A DNA stretch of 64,000 bases from Selaginella tamariscina (lineage: Eukaryota; Streptophyta; Lycopodiopsida; Selaginellales; Selaginellaceae): positions 338,001 through 402,000 of the forward strand of contig PUQB01000185.1 of NCBI GenBank assembly GCA_003024785.1, in the 5' to 3' direction. The notes beneath the pieces were generated by a model. It searched no databases. It saw only the letters and a program-made list of their open reading frames with translations, and was not told the DNA's origin. Each line of letters opens with the position of its first letter. The first letter of the stretch is position 1. Positions 1 to 11,653 of this stretch are shown here, one piece after another. The translations under genes were made by a program, and so were the position numbers.

Positions 1-20
1 CTTCACAAAAGATTTCCTAC

Positions 21-432
21 CTTCAGGCGAGCTTTGTTTGCCACTGCCCGTTCGTGCAACTCCTGGTTACAGAGCTCGGCATTTCTACACGCTCTTCAAG
101 CTCGCTCTCGATCGCCTCAAGCTTCTCTGGATCCATCTCGTCGTCCCCAGAAATCTGAGCTGCGAGATAGCTGTGCTCGGCGTCCACTTGTCGCACAGAC
201 CCCAGGTCCTAACCTCTGGGCGGTCGCAGTAGAAGCCCTGGCGGATGGAATACAAGACCATGGGCACCGAGCACCCGTGCATCTTGCGCAACCAGTCCCT
301 AAACTCGCGAGCCGGCATGGGCGCCTTCACACGCATTCTTGTGCCGCGCCGCTCCACCTCTGCGGGATCTGGATCCAAGGGCGCGTCCGATTCGTCGTGC
401 AGGACACACCAGACGCTTACCTCGTCGCACAT
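21..432 (-). CDS. Unidentified acidic/coiled-coil protein, 5' exon, frame broken
   Basis: The minus strand opens with ATG at 432 (MCDEVSVW...). The first ~80 codons are rich in Arg, Cys and Trp. The frame then shifts by one base near 180-195 into a clearly coding-like acidic stretch (DDEMDPEKLEAIESELEE), and shifts again near 85-92 into RNAELCNQELHERAVANK. That last frame runs to a good splice donor (AAG|gtagga) at 20/21, so the gene continues left of the window. The last ~45 residues look like a charged helix or coiled coil. I do not recognise the family. Two 1-nt losses within ~40 codons mean either assembly errors or a decaying gene. An alternative upstream ATG at 510 would overlap the oxygenase remnant on the other strand, so I chose 432. 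Confidence 0.4.
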
Positions 433-505
433 TTTGCACCCTCCTTTAGGTTTAGGTTCCGGCAAGATGGTGGAAAAAGTTTGTGTTTGTATTGAGCCTG
501 CATGA

Positions 506-881
506 ACCAAGGCATTATCTTGCGTTGACTATCCTGCGTTTCATAAGCCGGAGCTTGTCACGGGTTTACCAGCGCATTCGGATTTTGGAGGGATCACGGT
601 TTTGCTGCAAGACGGACAATGGCTTCCAGTGAGACCTATCGAAAACGCTCTTGTTGTCAACGTGGGTGACCAGGTGGAGGTAAGATGCTTTGCTCTTCTT
701 TCTAGAGAAACAGGAAAACCAGCAAGTTTGATTTAGGGACCGAGCAATGGAGAGTACAAGAGCGTGAGTACAGGTGAACCCACATAAAGGGCCCGCTGAG
801 GATGCCATCGTCGGTCCACTATCTGAGCTGGTGAGCGAAGCAAAGCCTCCATTATACAGGGAATGCGTGACGAATGACTAG
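506..881 (+). pseudogene. 2-oxoglutarate/Fe(II)-dependent dioxygenase fragment (5'-truncated, internally deleted)
   Basis: An open stretch preceded by a stop at 503-505 reads like the catalytic core of plant 2OG-Fe(II) oxygenases. It has [20 protein letters not shown] (the HxD iron ligands at about 574-582), then [17 protein letters not shown] and VVNVGDQVE, ending at a donor (GAG|gtaaga, 679/680). After a ~57-bp intron comes SNGEYKSV, and then the usual C-terminal block GPLSELVSEAKPPLYREC with a stop at 879-881. The segment between LLQD and GQW is shorter than usual. The second iron-ligand His and the Arg-x-Ser 2OG-binding motif are missing between the YKSV block and the C-terminus. The N-terminal half is absent. 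It cannot be a working enzyme; I read it as a remnant left by partial duplication. Confidence 0.75.
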
Positions 882-1620
882 TATCCATTCTTCACATTAA
901 AATAACAAATTTAATTGCGCTAGTATTCTTCTGTATAATAAAAAACAAAGGGTGCGTGACTAAACTATATGTAGTGCAATGTGGCTAGTGTATGATGAAA
1001 AGGGCAAGGAAAAGGTGAAAAGGGCGAACAAGCTAAGCTCAATCACAACAAATGTAGCATGCCCCGTGCCAATATCACGTTCGTGGTTTTCTCATATACC
1101 ATTACACATGATATAATGGTTTACTTTGGTATATATAAATAAAATATAACAATAGAAATGTGAAGTACATGGTATGAGAAATACATGTCTCCATACGTCC
1201 CAAAATACAAAAGGCATGCCTGTGTGTGCTCTTCTAGGTACAAGATTTTATTTTATTTATATCGGTGTTAAAAAACATCAGCCACACAGACACCCACACA
1301 CATACATACATGTGTCCATTTATGCACATTTATCTCATAGGTGCTAGGTCGTTCGTCTTAAAATAAATGGCTTTAAACGTACACATTAACATGCATGTGA
1401 TGACGACACACACACACAGTACAAGGCCACACATACATCTAAGTAGTACGCTACAAAGTATAGTTAGGACAATGGAGAACCACATCACATCTAAGAAGTA
1501 TGTTTAACATTAAGAGAATTGTTACACAAGCCCAATACTACATCTGCTTTTGTAACATGTATATATGTGTACGTATATACGATGATGTATGAGTAAATAC
1601 CTTCAAAACCGTATACTGCG
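882..1620. other. Intergenic, AT-rich, no gene seen
   Basis: This is low-GC sequence with short CA and TA runs (for example around 1285-1310 and 1407-1418). No conserved reading frame, splice pattern or repeat boundary was recognised. It separates the oxygenase remnant from the 3' end of the SLT-domain gene and probably holds that gene's 3' UTR. Confidence 0.5.
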
Positions 1621-2437
1621 TTAGCTAAACCTCTCGTAAAACGCCTCCATCGAAGTTAATCTCTCATTGGATGCAGCAGCTACCTTGTTGACTTCTACAC
1701 AATGACAAAAGATTAGATATATACATATGAAGTATATTTTTTAAAATGATATGAAAATTTATACAGTTTATATAGATAAAAGTATATCCCGGTTATGAGT
1801 ATGTATACCATTCAGTGTATAGTGCAACTACCTAAATAACGTGTAATCAAGCTAGAATGTGTGAAACTATTATACTAATTACTGTTAATCCTATATTACC
1901 ATTTATCCCCACTTAGCATGTTTACATTAATTTAGATTCACATGTGATTTGGCAAGTCTTAAATGTCGTTCGTACACACAAAAATACACTTGCATATGTA
2001 TGTATATTTGATGTTTGTTTCTTTATTTCTTAAGTGACCATGTATGTAACATGTACTCCTTTTAAGCAATACTATGTACTTACTTGGGCTTAGGAAGATA
2101 ATCTGGGAGTGCAGCCATGTACTTTAACCAGAATGGATCTGCTTCTGGACTGTCCACGTACTGCGGGCCACCTCTGTAGGACTTCACTATAAACTGATCC
2201 GTTCTCGTCCTAATAATTACAAAACAATTAAAACAAAGTAACTGAATTTTTAGTTTTTAACAAACCTGCCCTTGTAGTTTGATAGCCAGCAAACATAAGC
2301 CGCTCCAAAGTACATTGACACAAATGGCTTAGTTAAATCTTCCACAGATCTCAATCTGTACGACTTGTAGCCCAATTCTCTGCGTATTTTACAATTACAT
2401 AAAATCTCGTACATGTTATATAGAATATAACACGATG

Positions 2438-2476
<39 letters not shown>

Positions 2477-4484
2477 GTCTGTGTGTAATATCAATGTATG
2501 AAATAATAATTTAACTTACGAGTAAAGCCAATAAGCTGTAGAATAAGGCGTCTGCATAATTCCAGTCGAATTTTCAACCCCAGATAGCATTCGACTGCTA
2601 CTAATCTCCGCTAACGTGCAAAGCATAGTCTAAATAACATCAACAATTAAGACTACATACACCCATAAATGAGTAATCACTTACTACACTCGTAAGCATA
2701 TAAAACTTTAAGACAGACTATTACCGCATTTACTCCTCTCTCCTGGAAGTATCTCGTTACAACTATCTTTGCTACAGCCTACAGAAAGATAAATAGGTTT
2801 AGTCATTACATATGAGTCTGTAGCCTGTGCAAGCGTGTGTTATGTCTGTGCGTATGAAAACTCTCCCCTCTCCCCTTCCACACCGTATGCTATATTGTAT
2901 AACTAGCTCTGTTATTGTGTGCTATATATATATATATATATTACTTTGTTGATACATACATAGATACATACATGTATGTATGTATCAACAAAGTAACTAA
3001 ATACTTGTTCGAAGAATGTTTTGAGATATCCTCTCTATATATACAGATATACACGCGTTATACATATGTACATCTTCTTACCTTAAGCTCAATGCGTGTG
3101 AGAAAAGGTCTCAATTGAGAGTCACGAGAGAATCGAACCTTGCCAGGTTTTTCACCAGCTTTTAACCATTCTTTTCTCACTTCTGGCTGTCTCCACATTT
3201 CCGCCATATCCTCTGCAGACGCCCTTTCTTCCCAATATATCCATTGTCGACCTGTGGAGTGCATGTAGTGTTGTGCAAATTGTTTGTGTGTCATATGCTT
3301 GTGTAGGTACATATATATCTGTATGTATATATTACATTCTGTACGAGGTCGTGTGTAAGTGAATCTATTTGGTATATATGTCCCACATGTACATATGTAC
3401 GTAGGCAAAACCTGCTGATGTTGCATATCATGTTTAAATGTACAAATACATGCGTACATGAGTACATGCACGCACATGAACACATTATGGCATCAGTAGA
3501 TATATGTGCATACATATATCATATCAGGTACAATATACGTACAAATACACATACATAGATACAAAAGTATATACTGAGAACTTGTAGAGTTTACCACTTG
3601 GACTTGGTAGTGGTGGAGCAAGACTTGGTGTAAAAGCTGGTGACTCGAGGGCAGGTAACTCCCTGCAGTAAATTTTTTAATGTGTTTGTATAATATAAAT
3701 TTTATTTTTATATAAATGATTCGTTTTATAATGTTTTATTGACTTACGTTCTGACTGGTAAGTTTTGCTTGGCTAAGAGATATTTATTCCAGTACTGAAG
3801 CGAGGCCTTGTTCGTTGCATTCTTTGGTCCTGCATTGTATGCTCGTATCATAAACTCCTCACTCCGTCTCCTAACAACATTCAATTAGCTTAATGCTTGT
3901 TACAATCTATTTAAATACTCGCATTGGAACGTCATACGGATGTATGTAGATATATAAAAGTAGGTGTTAACAACGACACCATATTCAAATTATAATTGAC
4001 ATACATATATGTGCACACATCTATGCTGTATTATGCCATGAATATAGAGACGTAACAAAGCATTTAAGTCAACATAAAAAGTTGATTTACAGGTCGATTA
4101 ATTAGTTTCGCTTACTTCTTATCATAAGTTGACAACCACTTTAAGTATGCTGCAGCATAGTAAACGCTGGCAAAAGGCTTATAAAGCATTGAGGATGACA
4201 CATCTGAGGAATATGCTTTATATCCCAGCCTGTAAAAAGAAATGTCCTCTCGTGTATATAAATGCTTTTTATACATGCTGTATAAATGTTATTTAATAAT
4301 TATAGAAATTAAGTAAAATGTAAGCTTGTACACGTCTGTACAAATACAAATTTGAAGAGAGAGAGTGGAATCTATCGAAGACACAAACTCACGTATACAC
4401 ATTTATGCATACAGATACCTCCTTTCATGTACTTATTGTGTCAATTTTATATGTCATATTTGTTTATAAATGTTATAAGTTTTA

Positions 4485-4516
<32 letters not shown>

Positions 4517-5464
4517 ACTTACTTTGCTAGCCATTCAGCAGTAGATTGTAGGACTTGCATTAAGCCTGTGCTTGCTTCTTTTAGCTCTGGTTCATAACGA
4601 TATGCAAGTGGTTGACGATCGCTCTCAATTTCAGCAATTGCACATAGCATCGCCTAAATTATTTGATTGATTAATACATTGTATTGTTTTTACATATTGT
4701 CTGTATTGTTATCATATTAACAATAAAAATTAGTTACCGGATCAAGCCGCTGTTTGAAGTGTCTGTCAATGATGATTTCCGCAACAGCCTAGAAATAACA
4801 GTGTTCGTATACACAACATGTATGTTGTAGACACGCTTATATACATGTCTCTCTCTCCCTCACACACAAAGTATATTGATACATTATCACCCATTTGCAT
4901 ACCAACCAAGATAGAAACAAACAAATATAGGTGTGCGTGTGATTGTAAATACCACATAAGATATGTACGTATGTATAGCGTATAGTCTGTGTGTGTGTAA
5001 AACGGATATCTAATTATGAATGAGAAATGTAATATCTATATATTATCCATATAAACACATATACTTGTAGACGAACATACACATAAATACATGCTACCTA
5101 TATAAATACATGCTGCATGTGTAAATATGAAACATCACTTAGTGTAGTATAGTAATTCACGTATAAGAAGCATGTGCTGTGTCTTATATAGAACAGACGT
5201 ATCACTGACTAATGGAATACAGATGTGCGTGTTAGGTATACACGTGTGTGTATATGCATACTTCTGCATATATATATGATCAACATACCCGCATTTCGGT
5301 CTGCGTGAGGTATGGATGACCATCTGGATTGCGAGACATATGACTTTGGTACCAGAAGCTTCACCAGCGGAAATCCATTCCTTGCGAACGTCCTCATTGG
5401 ACCACATAGCAACCATATCCTGTGGATCGACACAATCGTCCCAGTACTTCATGCCTGGCGGCAT
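1621..5464 (-). CDS. Protein with two lytic-transglycosylase (SLT/lysozyme-like) domains, 12 exons
   Basis: Twelve exons join with consistent GT-AG phases: 5464-5289, 4788-4738, then blocks near 4653-4525, 4230-4120, 3868-3745, 3660-3592, 3252-3082, 2776-2726, 2632-2519, 2388-2268, 2212-2085 and 1690-1621, giving ~436 aa. The protein is an internal duplication. Each half starts with a YW..../DMAxMW..xxVRKEW.xAGE segment followed by a goose-lysozyme/SLT-like domain. Domain 1 keeps the signatures AEIESDRQP (catalytic Glu in IES), STGLMQV and AYNAGP. Domain 2 has AEISSSRML, STGIMQT and SYRGGP, so the catalytic Glu is replaced by Ser. A proline-rich linker joins the halves. No signal peptide is obvious at MPPGMKYWDD. 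In exon 1 one base is missing around 5335-5345: the frame changes between AGEASGTK and SRNPDGHPYL although both sides match domain 2. The role in plants (peptidoglycan or chitin-like substrate) is inference. Confidence 0.8.
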
Positions 5465-6532
5465 TTTTGCGGACCGTGATCAATCCAAGCAAATCCCCAT
5501 CAATCCCAGAGAATCCCGTCCGAGATTGAATCAATCCGATCGGGTTTCCCTAATCTCGCGTTCTTGCATTGAATTCAGCTCGATCCTGGGAAGAACACAG
5601 AATTGAGAGAGAGACAGAGAGAGATGGATTGTTTATACCTGTGATCGGATCCAAGCCGCGGAGCTACCCAAAGACCCTAATTAGAAAAATCTCTTGTATT
5701 TACGTTGTATACGATTCTTATTTTGTGTTGCCACGTGTATGATTCAGGCTTCTGCCACGTGGCTGTAGTTTTAAAGACCAAATTCGCATATTCTACAGTT
5801 TCTGTACTGACCATTATAGTTTAAAGGAATGCTCCAAAAGTTTTAAGTAGAAAACTTTAGTATTTTATACTTTCAATTAAAGAGATATACATAATTTTAA
5901 ACAATATTTAATACACCTGTTATTATATCTTAATATTATGGTCTTGCGTGCGTATTTGACCTAAAGAAAATATGACTTTAAAGAGCTTTCAAATCTTTAA
6001 TACGAGTTGATATATCTACATCATATACACCAGGCCGGAAGAATCGTACCATAATGATTAAAAGAAATTACAATTAAATATGTTTAGTTTACCTTAAGCT
6101 CTAATTATTTTAAACTATAATTAACTGTTGATTATGAAATTTATATTAAACCTAGATATAATATTTGATTAATTATTTACATATATTAGCTATTTTATTA
6201 TTATTTACATATTTATTTTAACATATACTAATGTCATATTTGGAAGTATATCTATATGCACAAATATGATTATTCATATATATGTGTGTGTGTGTGTGTG
6301 TGTGCGTTTGAAATATAAATTACTTTATCAAAATATAAATATTTAAAAATATATATGTATATATATTTTTAATGTACAAGTTTTCAATGTTTATAATTAA
6401 TTTTTTTGTAAATATTATTACTACTATTATTACTAATTACTATTATATATGTGTGTGTGTGTGTGGGTATAAATATAATAAAATATAATTCTAAATTCTT
6501 TGAAGTCCCTAAATATGTTTGTTAATCTAGTG

Positions 6533-6572
<40 letters not shown>

Positions 6573-7683
6573 TTTTAGCATATTCTAAATTAATTTATAT
6601 TTTAGAAATATTCATATTACTTAAAATATGCATGAATATACTGAGAATAAGCTAGAATATGTAATGTCCAAAAGTAATTAGGATTAAAAAGAATTATGTT
6701 AGGATTAATCTTCTTTAAAAATTTAAATAAATTAATAAACTTATTCAACATTAAAAGTATTTAATAAATTTATTATGTATTAATAAATTAACAACACATA
6801 TATACATGTATTAGTTAATCAAAAACATATAAATTTTTATACACATATGCATATATGTCTATTGAAAAATTAGTATCCAATACTAAATAGTATTACACTG
6901 AAAATAATTGAGAAGTGTGTGTGTTTATAAATACATAAGAATAATTACTAATAAATAAAAATGTTATTTATACAAGTTTATACATATTTCTAATGTACTT
7001 GCTATAAAGAAATCTAAATATTAAATAGATTTAAATACATATATACATAACCATAATCATCTTTATGCATTCATATACATTTATTTGTTTATATATTTCA
7101 TTTCTCATTTCTCATATATATATATATAATTTAGTATAATGTAAGTGTGAAACATGAAGGGTAATGATTTAATATATTATCATTAATTAAATTAATTTTA
7201 TTTTATGTAAACTTCTTTTATAGATAAAGATAAAAATAGTCTTGCAAAGTATGTAAATGAGAAATTTATTTTTTGATAAAGATATTAAGGATATTTCTTA
7301 ATTAAATAAATTTAAGCTAAATTTTGTTTTAAACTTGAACTTTTCAAATAATAAAAATTAGAAGAGAATAATATATGGTAATGGATAATGCAGTAAGCCT
7401 ATTTGCAGCATGCAAACATTTCAAACACAGATTTTTAAAATATAAATTATAATAATTACTCAATACAACTTGGATGAACTATTAATTTTGTATTTATTAT
7501 TTTGGTTGCTTATTTATTTATCATTGTGTATGATTTATTTATTAATATCTCTCAAATTAAGGCTTAAATTTTATTTGATTCAAAGATTAGAGTACCATTT
7601 CTTACAAATGCAATCTACAGTTATGGAAATTTTCATTAATTGTGGTATATCATAATGTAAAATAGATTTTCAAAAATTAATAT
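5465..7683. other. Promoter/5' UTR of the SLT-domain gene, then AT-rich intergenic DNA
   Basis: 5465-5700 is moderately GC-rich and probably 5' UTR, with a (GA)n tract at ~5607-5624. From ~5800 the sequence is >75% AT with TA, TG and poly-A runs (for example 6285-6305 TG repeat, 6536-6570 TA repeat). I see no convincing gene. A 61-codon open frame near 7470-7655 is low-complexity and not supported. Confidence 0.5.
5732..5761. promoter_or_regulatory. Paired G-boxes upstream of the SLT-domain gene
   Basis: Two GCCACGTG motifs (CACGTG at 5732-5737 and 5756-5761) lie 24 bp apart, ~270-300 bp upstream of the ATG at 5464. CACGTG is the core bound by plant bZIP and bHLH factors. The duplication and the position suggest a real promoter element; function is inferred. 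Confidence 0.45.
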
Positions 7684-7848
7684 TGTGAGAGCTCGGAATA
7701 TAAAAATGTATATATTCTATTAGCCCAAAAACACTAACTTATATACAGAGCGAGTGGTCCAGATTGAAATAAATCCAACCAACAACTATCAAAATCTACT
7801 ATGTTAATAATAATATGTGCACATGTAGCCATACACGTGGACCTTACA
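7684..7848 (-). repeat. 3' LTR of the old gypsy element
   Basis: TGTGAGAG...CTTACA (TG...CA). It matches 23882-24024 over nearly its full length (shared words include TATATTCTATT, AGCCCAAAAAC and AATAATAATATGTGCA). A minus-strand purine tract at ~7850-7868 is in the right place for a PPT. Confidence 0.65.
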
Positions 7849-8167
7849 TCATCCCCTCCTTTTGGAAAGATGAAAGGTGGCTAGGGTTTCTCTAGTAGAT
7901 GGGCCTAAATCATGAGGAACATCAAGAGGAGGCATCGGTGGATCTATAGGTAGCATAACTTATTCCTGACCCCGATGCACAAAACATTTCAACTGTTGCA
8001 CATGCACAACCTCTGAAGGATCGGGTTAAATGTTATGTTGAACCTCATAAACTTGTGATCCTACCTGCCGCAACACTTGATATGGTCCCTTTCACTAAGC
8101 AAGGAGACTCTTAACTAAACCACGTACCATAAACTTGGGAAAACGAACTAACACCAACTCATCCACA

Positions 8168-8776
8168 TGTTAGGATCGTAGTTAGTCATGTAAGAGACTC
8201 CTAATTATATTTCTTTCTTGGGCATATAATGGGAAAAACACCAAAAAAAGTATATATTATGGAAAAAAGGGAGTTGGATGGAAATATAGAATTACGAGTA
8301 ACTATCATAATACAGGGCTCACTATCACAATATGATTTTTGAGGTGGAGTACGGTGCTAAAGGATAAGAATAAAAAGAAGTTATGATAACTGAAAGGATA
8401 AGGCTGGGAAGAAGTTATGATAATTACTAGTACGAGACCAAGACTACGGGTATAAATAGACCAGATTAGGACTAAGAAAGTATCCCGAGTATATTGCATG
8501 TTGTACTATGTATCATGTGTGGACATAATATAAGTTTCATCTTACTCTCATTATGTCTTTTCATTCTTATTACTCTATTTTGATGTATACTGTTCACTTC
8601 TCAATACTATGACGGGGTCCGCAGTACTGCTACCTTGCCATCCTTTCCTTTTCCCGACCTTTTAAAGTCTGATCTCAACACTATCTTTTGATCTCCTCAT
8701 TATGATTGACCCTTAATACGGGTTGACAGTGTCAACCACTGCTATGTTTTAGTGTTAGGATTTTTTTTGCTCAACA
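8168..8776 (-). mobile_element. Solo LTR (family S), copy 1
   Basis: TGTT...AACA-type terminus, ~609 bp. It is similar along its length to the reverse complement of 21377-21954 and interrupts the integrase C-terminal coding frame of the old element: on the minus strand, codons for RYNSHHRSPAEYNV precede it and DELVLVRFPKF follows. A TATA-like 'tataaata' lies inside (8451-8458). The target duplication is not clean (ACGTG/ATGTG on the minus strand). Confidence 0.65.
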
Positions 8777-8833
8777 CACGTTATACTCTGCAGGTGAACG
8801 ATGATGAGAGTTGTAGCGCTGTTGTTGTCTCAC

Positions 8834-9515
8834 TTATAAATAACCCAAGTATTTTGTAGACTCTGCTTGGACTAATAGAAGAATGCTTGTTAGATACCAA
8901 TCCCATGACCTAGCTTCAGTAGCTTGTGGCAAGCGAGAAGGTAGACCCAACTCTATTGGCAACACCGGGTCATGACCATATAAGAGCTTATATGGCAAAG
9001 TACCAACGAAACTCTGTATCCTAGTGACATAAGCATATCGGAGAGACAACAAATAACCATCCCAATCCAAATGTTGAACTTAAGTTCACGTACTTTGCGA
9101 TCATCCTTTAAAAGTCCTAATAAGCCGTTCCACCAAACGATCTGTCTAAGGATGATAAGTACTTGTGAAGGTGTGGTGCATCCCCAACCAAGAAGTCAAG
9201 ACATGAAATGCCTCAGCCATAAATGCATGACCATTATCTGAGAGAATTCGCTCTAGACAAGAATGTTGAAACACAACCCGATTAAGAAGAAAACTGGCCA
9301 ACATCAAAGGCAGTCACACTAGTAAGAGCACCAATTTCTACCCAATGAGTTAGGTAGTTAGAAGCAATAATAATGTATTCGTTGCCAGCAACCAACTGTG
9401 GAAAAGGTCCCATTAGATTAAAACACCACCAACTCAAACAAACAAAAAACTGCAATTGACTCCAACCGTCCTTCCAAAGTACATAGAGGAGTATTACGAG
9501 CTTGGCACCACACAC
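8834..9515 (-). pseudogene. Integrase remnant of the old gypsy element
   Basis: Minus-strand fragments read as an integrase core: DLMGPFPQL-like and YIIIASNYLTHWVE (9282-9515, where the first catalytic Asp would lie in a changed context), then TPYHPQT-like traces and the downstream PYKLLYGHDPVLPIELG block (8834-9070). Several stops and shifts separate the blocks. The frame is further cut at 9515/9520 by the inserted element, with its continuation (VCGAKL... side and zinc-binding region) at 19966-20150. Confidence 0.65.
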
Positions 9516-9519
9516 AACT

Positions 9520-11254
9520 TGTTAGAGTTTTAACCCAAAGGGCCAACATGTGGCAGCATGTGGCTGCCAAGTGGCCATTCAGCGTCATCACCCTGTGTGA
9601 GCAACGCTAAGTCTTCCAAGATAACCCTAAGAGTCTGACTCAGGGGCCCAATTAGGCAAAAGACTTAGAGTCCTACCCTAGTCCCCTAGAATGACCATCC
9701 CCGGAACCCTAAAGAACAACCCAGACTTTAGGATTCTGTCCCAGTAGACCTACACAGGCTCATGCCCTAACCCCACAAAGGAGATGTGTCTCGCACATAC
9801 CCCATGATAGAGCTAAGGCATTGTCACTTACCCCTCGAGGAATCACCCTCATCCGGAGTACAACCCCTTTAGGGCGACAAGGGGTATCCTGAACCACGAC
9901 TAACCCCTAAGGGTTTGAGTGGCCAAGTCATACCCTAAACCTAGGGCTAGTACTTAGTGAGGACACAAGTGTGCGCCATAGGTGGACACGAGTGTTCTGC
10001 TAAGCAAACTCCCTAAGGTTTAGGTTTGGATAACCCTAAGCTCATGACCTTGCGAGTGTCTCATGATAGGGCTTTTGCTAATGAGCTTAAGTTGTTCAAC
10101 TCTTAGATCCTAAGGGGAACACCCCCTAGCCAGGTGTGCTAAAGCACACCTAGTTACGAGACCTAACCTCCTTGAGCAAATGCTCAAGGTTTAGCACCCT
10201 AGTGCAAACACATGCATGTATGTTTACTAGAGTATCCAACCCCTTGGCGACAAACCCATGACACAACCCCAAAGGGCATGCTTTGGGCGTTGTATCATGT
10301 GACGTCTAGCCCAGTGTCACACCATGTGACACTACCTTCCACGATGTGGGCTATCATGCCATAGCCCTTAGATTCCAGAGTTGCACCAAGTGCCACAAAC
10401 GTGGCCCCTAAATGCCAACTCTAGAACCCCTTAGTGAACCCTCGGGAACTGGTGATGTGAACCTGTCAAACAAGATCTCACACCCACAGCCGGTCAAGGA
10501 CACGGATGTGCCTTGCTTGGCCATGAGTGCTACACCTAGCGTGGAGGAGGAGGCTGGAGACAAGCCACAACCTCTGTCTCTTGGAATGTGCATCCCGACA
10601 AGACTTCCCAGGCATGGATTCGCCAACGTTGAGGGTAAGCTACCCCGAAGGTGGAACTTACCCTTGTCATCTGGAAGTTAGGGCGGCACAACAGAGGGTT
10701 GTACCTTAACGACACAAGCTAAAACTTGCACCGGCAGAAAAGCAACGAACTCAGTCATAAACCTAGGAGCTCTCCTACGTATACTCTACCTTATTTATGT
10801 GACGGAGCCCCCCCCCCCCCCCCCCTCCTCTCCTCTTTTCTTGTATGTGTAAGTGGGTTGGCACTGAATGCCAGCCCCTTAGTTAATGAGATGAGTTTGC
10901 ACACTAACCCCTACCCCTAAACCCTAACCAAGGAGGGGTGGGGGTTTTTAGGGCGTGGGTTAGGGAAACCCTAGGGTCAGGTCAACCCTAGGGGTGTTCC
11001 TAACCCTATTTAACATGTCAAACTCATCTTAACTAAGATGTCAAAATCGGGGGTGGGTTTTCTAAAAGGTAAGTGCTACCTTCGCTTAGAGTTTCTCGCA
11101 ACATCTAAAGATAGCCGGTCGGACTACCCCTAAACACCTAAGTGCACTAAGCGGGGCTGTTTCTCACTACATCTAGGGTCTATCAACATAGTACAGTAAG
11201 TAACAACAATCAACCTCCAAAGTAAAGGGTCGAGTCATAATAAAAATTATGACA
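9520..11254 (-). repeat. 3' LTR of the 10.4-kb element
   Basis: 1735 bp. It contains many AACCCTA-like words (for example 10912-11000), a C-run of ~18 at 10809-10826, and a 'ttatttatg' block shared with the LTRs of the element at 52.9-60.2 kb. Frames inside (for example 10408-10626 and 10412-10681) are LTR sequence, not genes. Confidence 0.9.
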
Positions 11255-11650
11255 CACTCCCCGCCTTTGAAAATGTCAATGTCCTCGTTGACATCTAACT
11301 CCAAGACTAGATAATGTTAGAAAAAACTAACCAAAACTAACATATCACTCTATGCGGAGTCAGCCAAAAGTTCACATAAGTTGTATTACCCCCCTTGCAT
11401 TACGCGAAACCAAGTACTTCATAACCGTCGTTCATTGAGTTGTAAACCCAGCTGCCGAAGGCACCACCTACGACATGAAGTCACTTGGAGACCTTTTGCA
11501 CGTCTGCAAAGTCTATCACCCGACGCACACAACATTGGTTAATTTCTTTACTTAACTAGAATTTATATTAGAGGCCTCTAGTTAGTGTTGTTGCTGGCCC
11601 CTTGGTTAAGAAGAAATAAAGACTTTCTTTATTCCTTTATATTAAACGCT
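11255..11650 (-). other. Conserved 3' noncoding block of the 10.4-kb element
   Basis: This stretch is the reverse complement of 58863-59209, the 3' noncoding region of the other chromovirus, with most words intact (for example GGAGTCAGCCAAAAGTTCAC and GCAAAGTCTATCACCCGACG on the plus strand here). It includes the polypurine tract. It shows that the two elements share their 3' end although their Gag regions differ. Confidence 0.8.
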
Positions 11651-11653
11651 GTT

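Noticed and set aside
10408-10920. Open frames inside the LTR at 9520-11254, and the matching ones at 53257-53515 and 59586-60156
   Set aside because: They lie wholly in LTRs and are not conserved as frames between copies.
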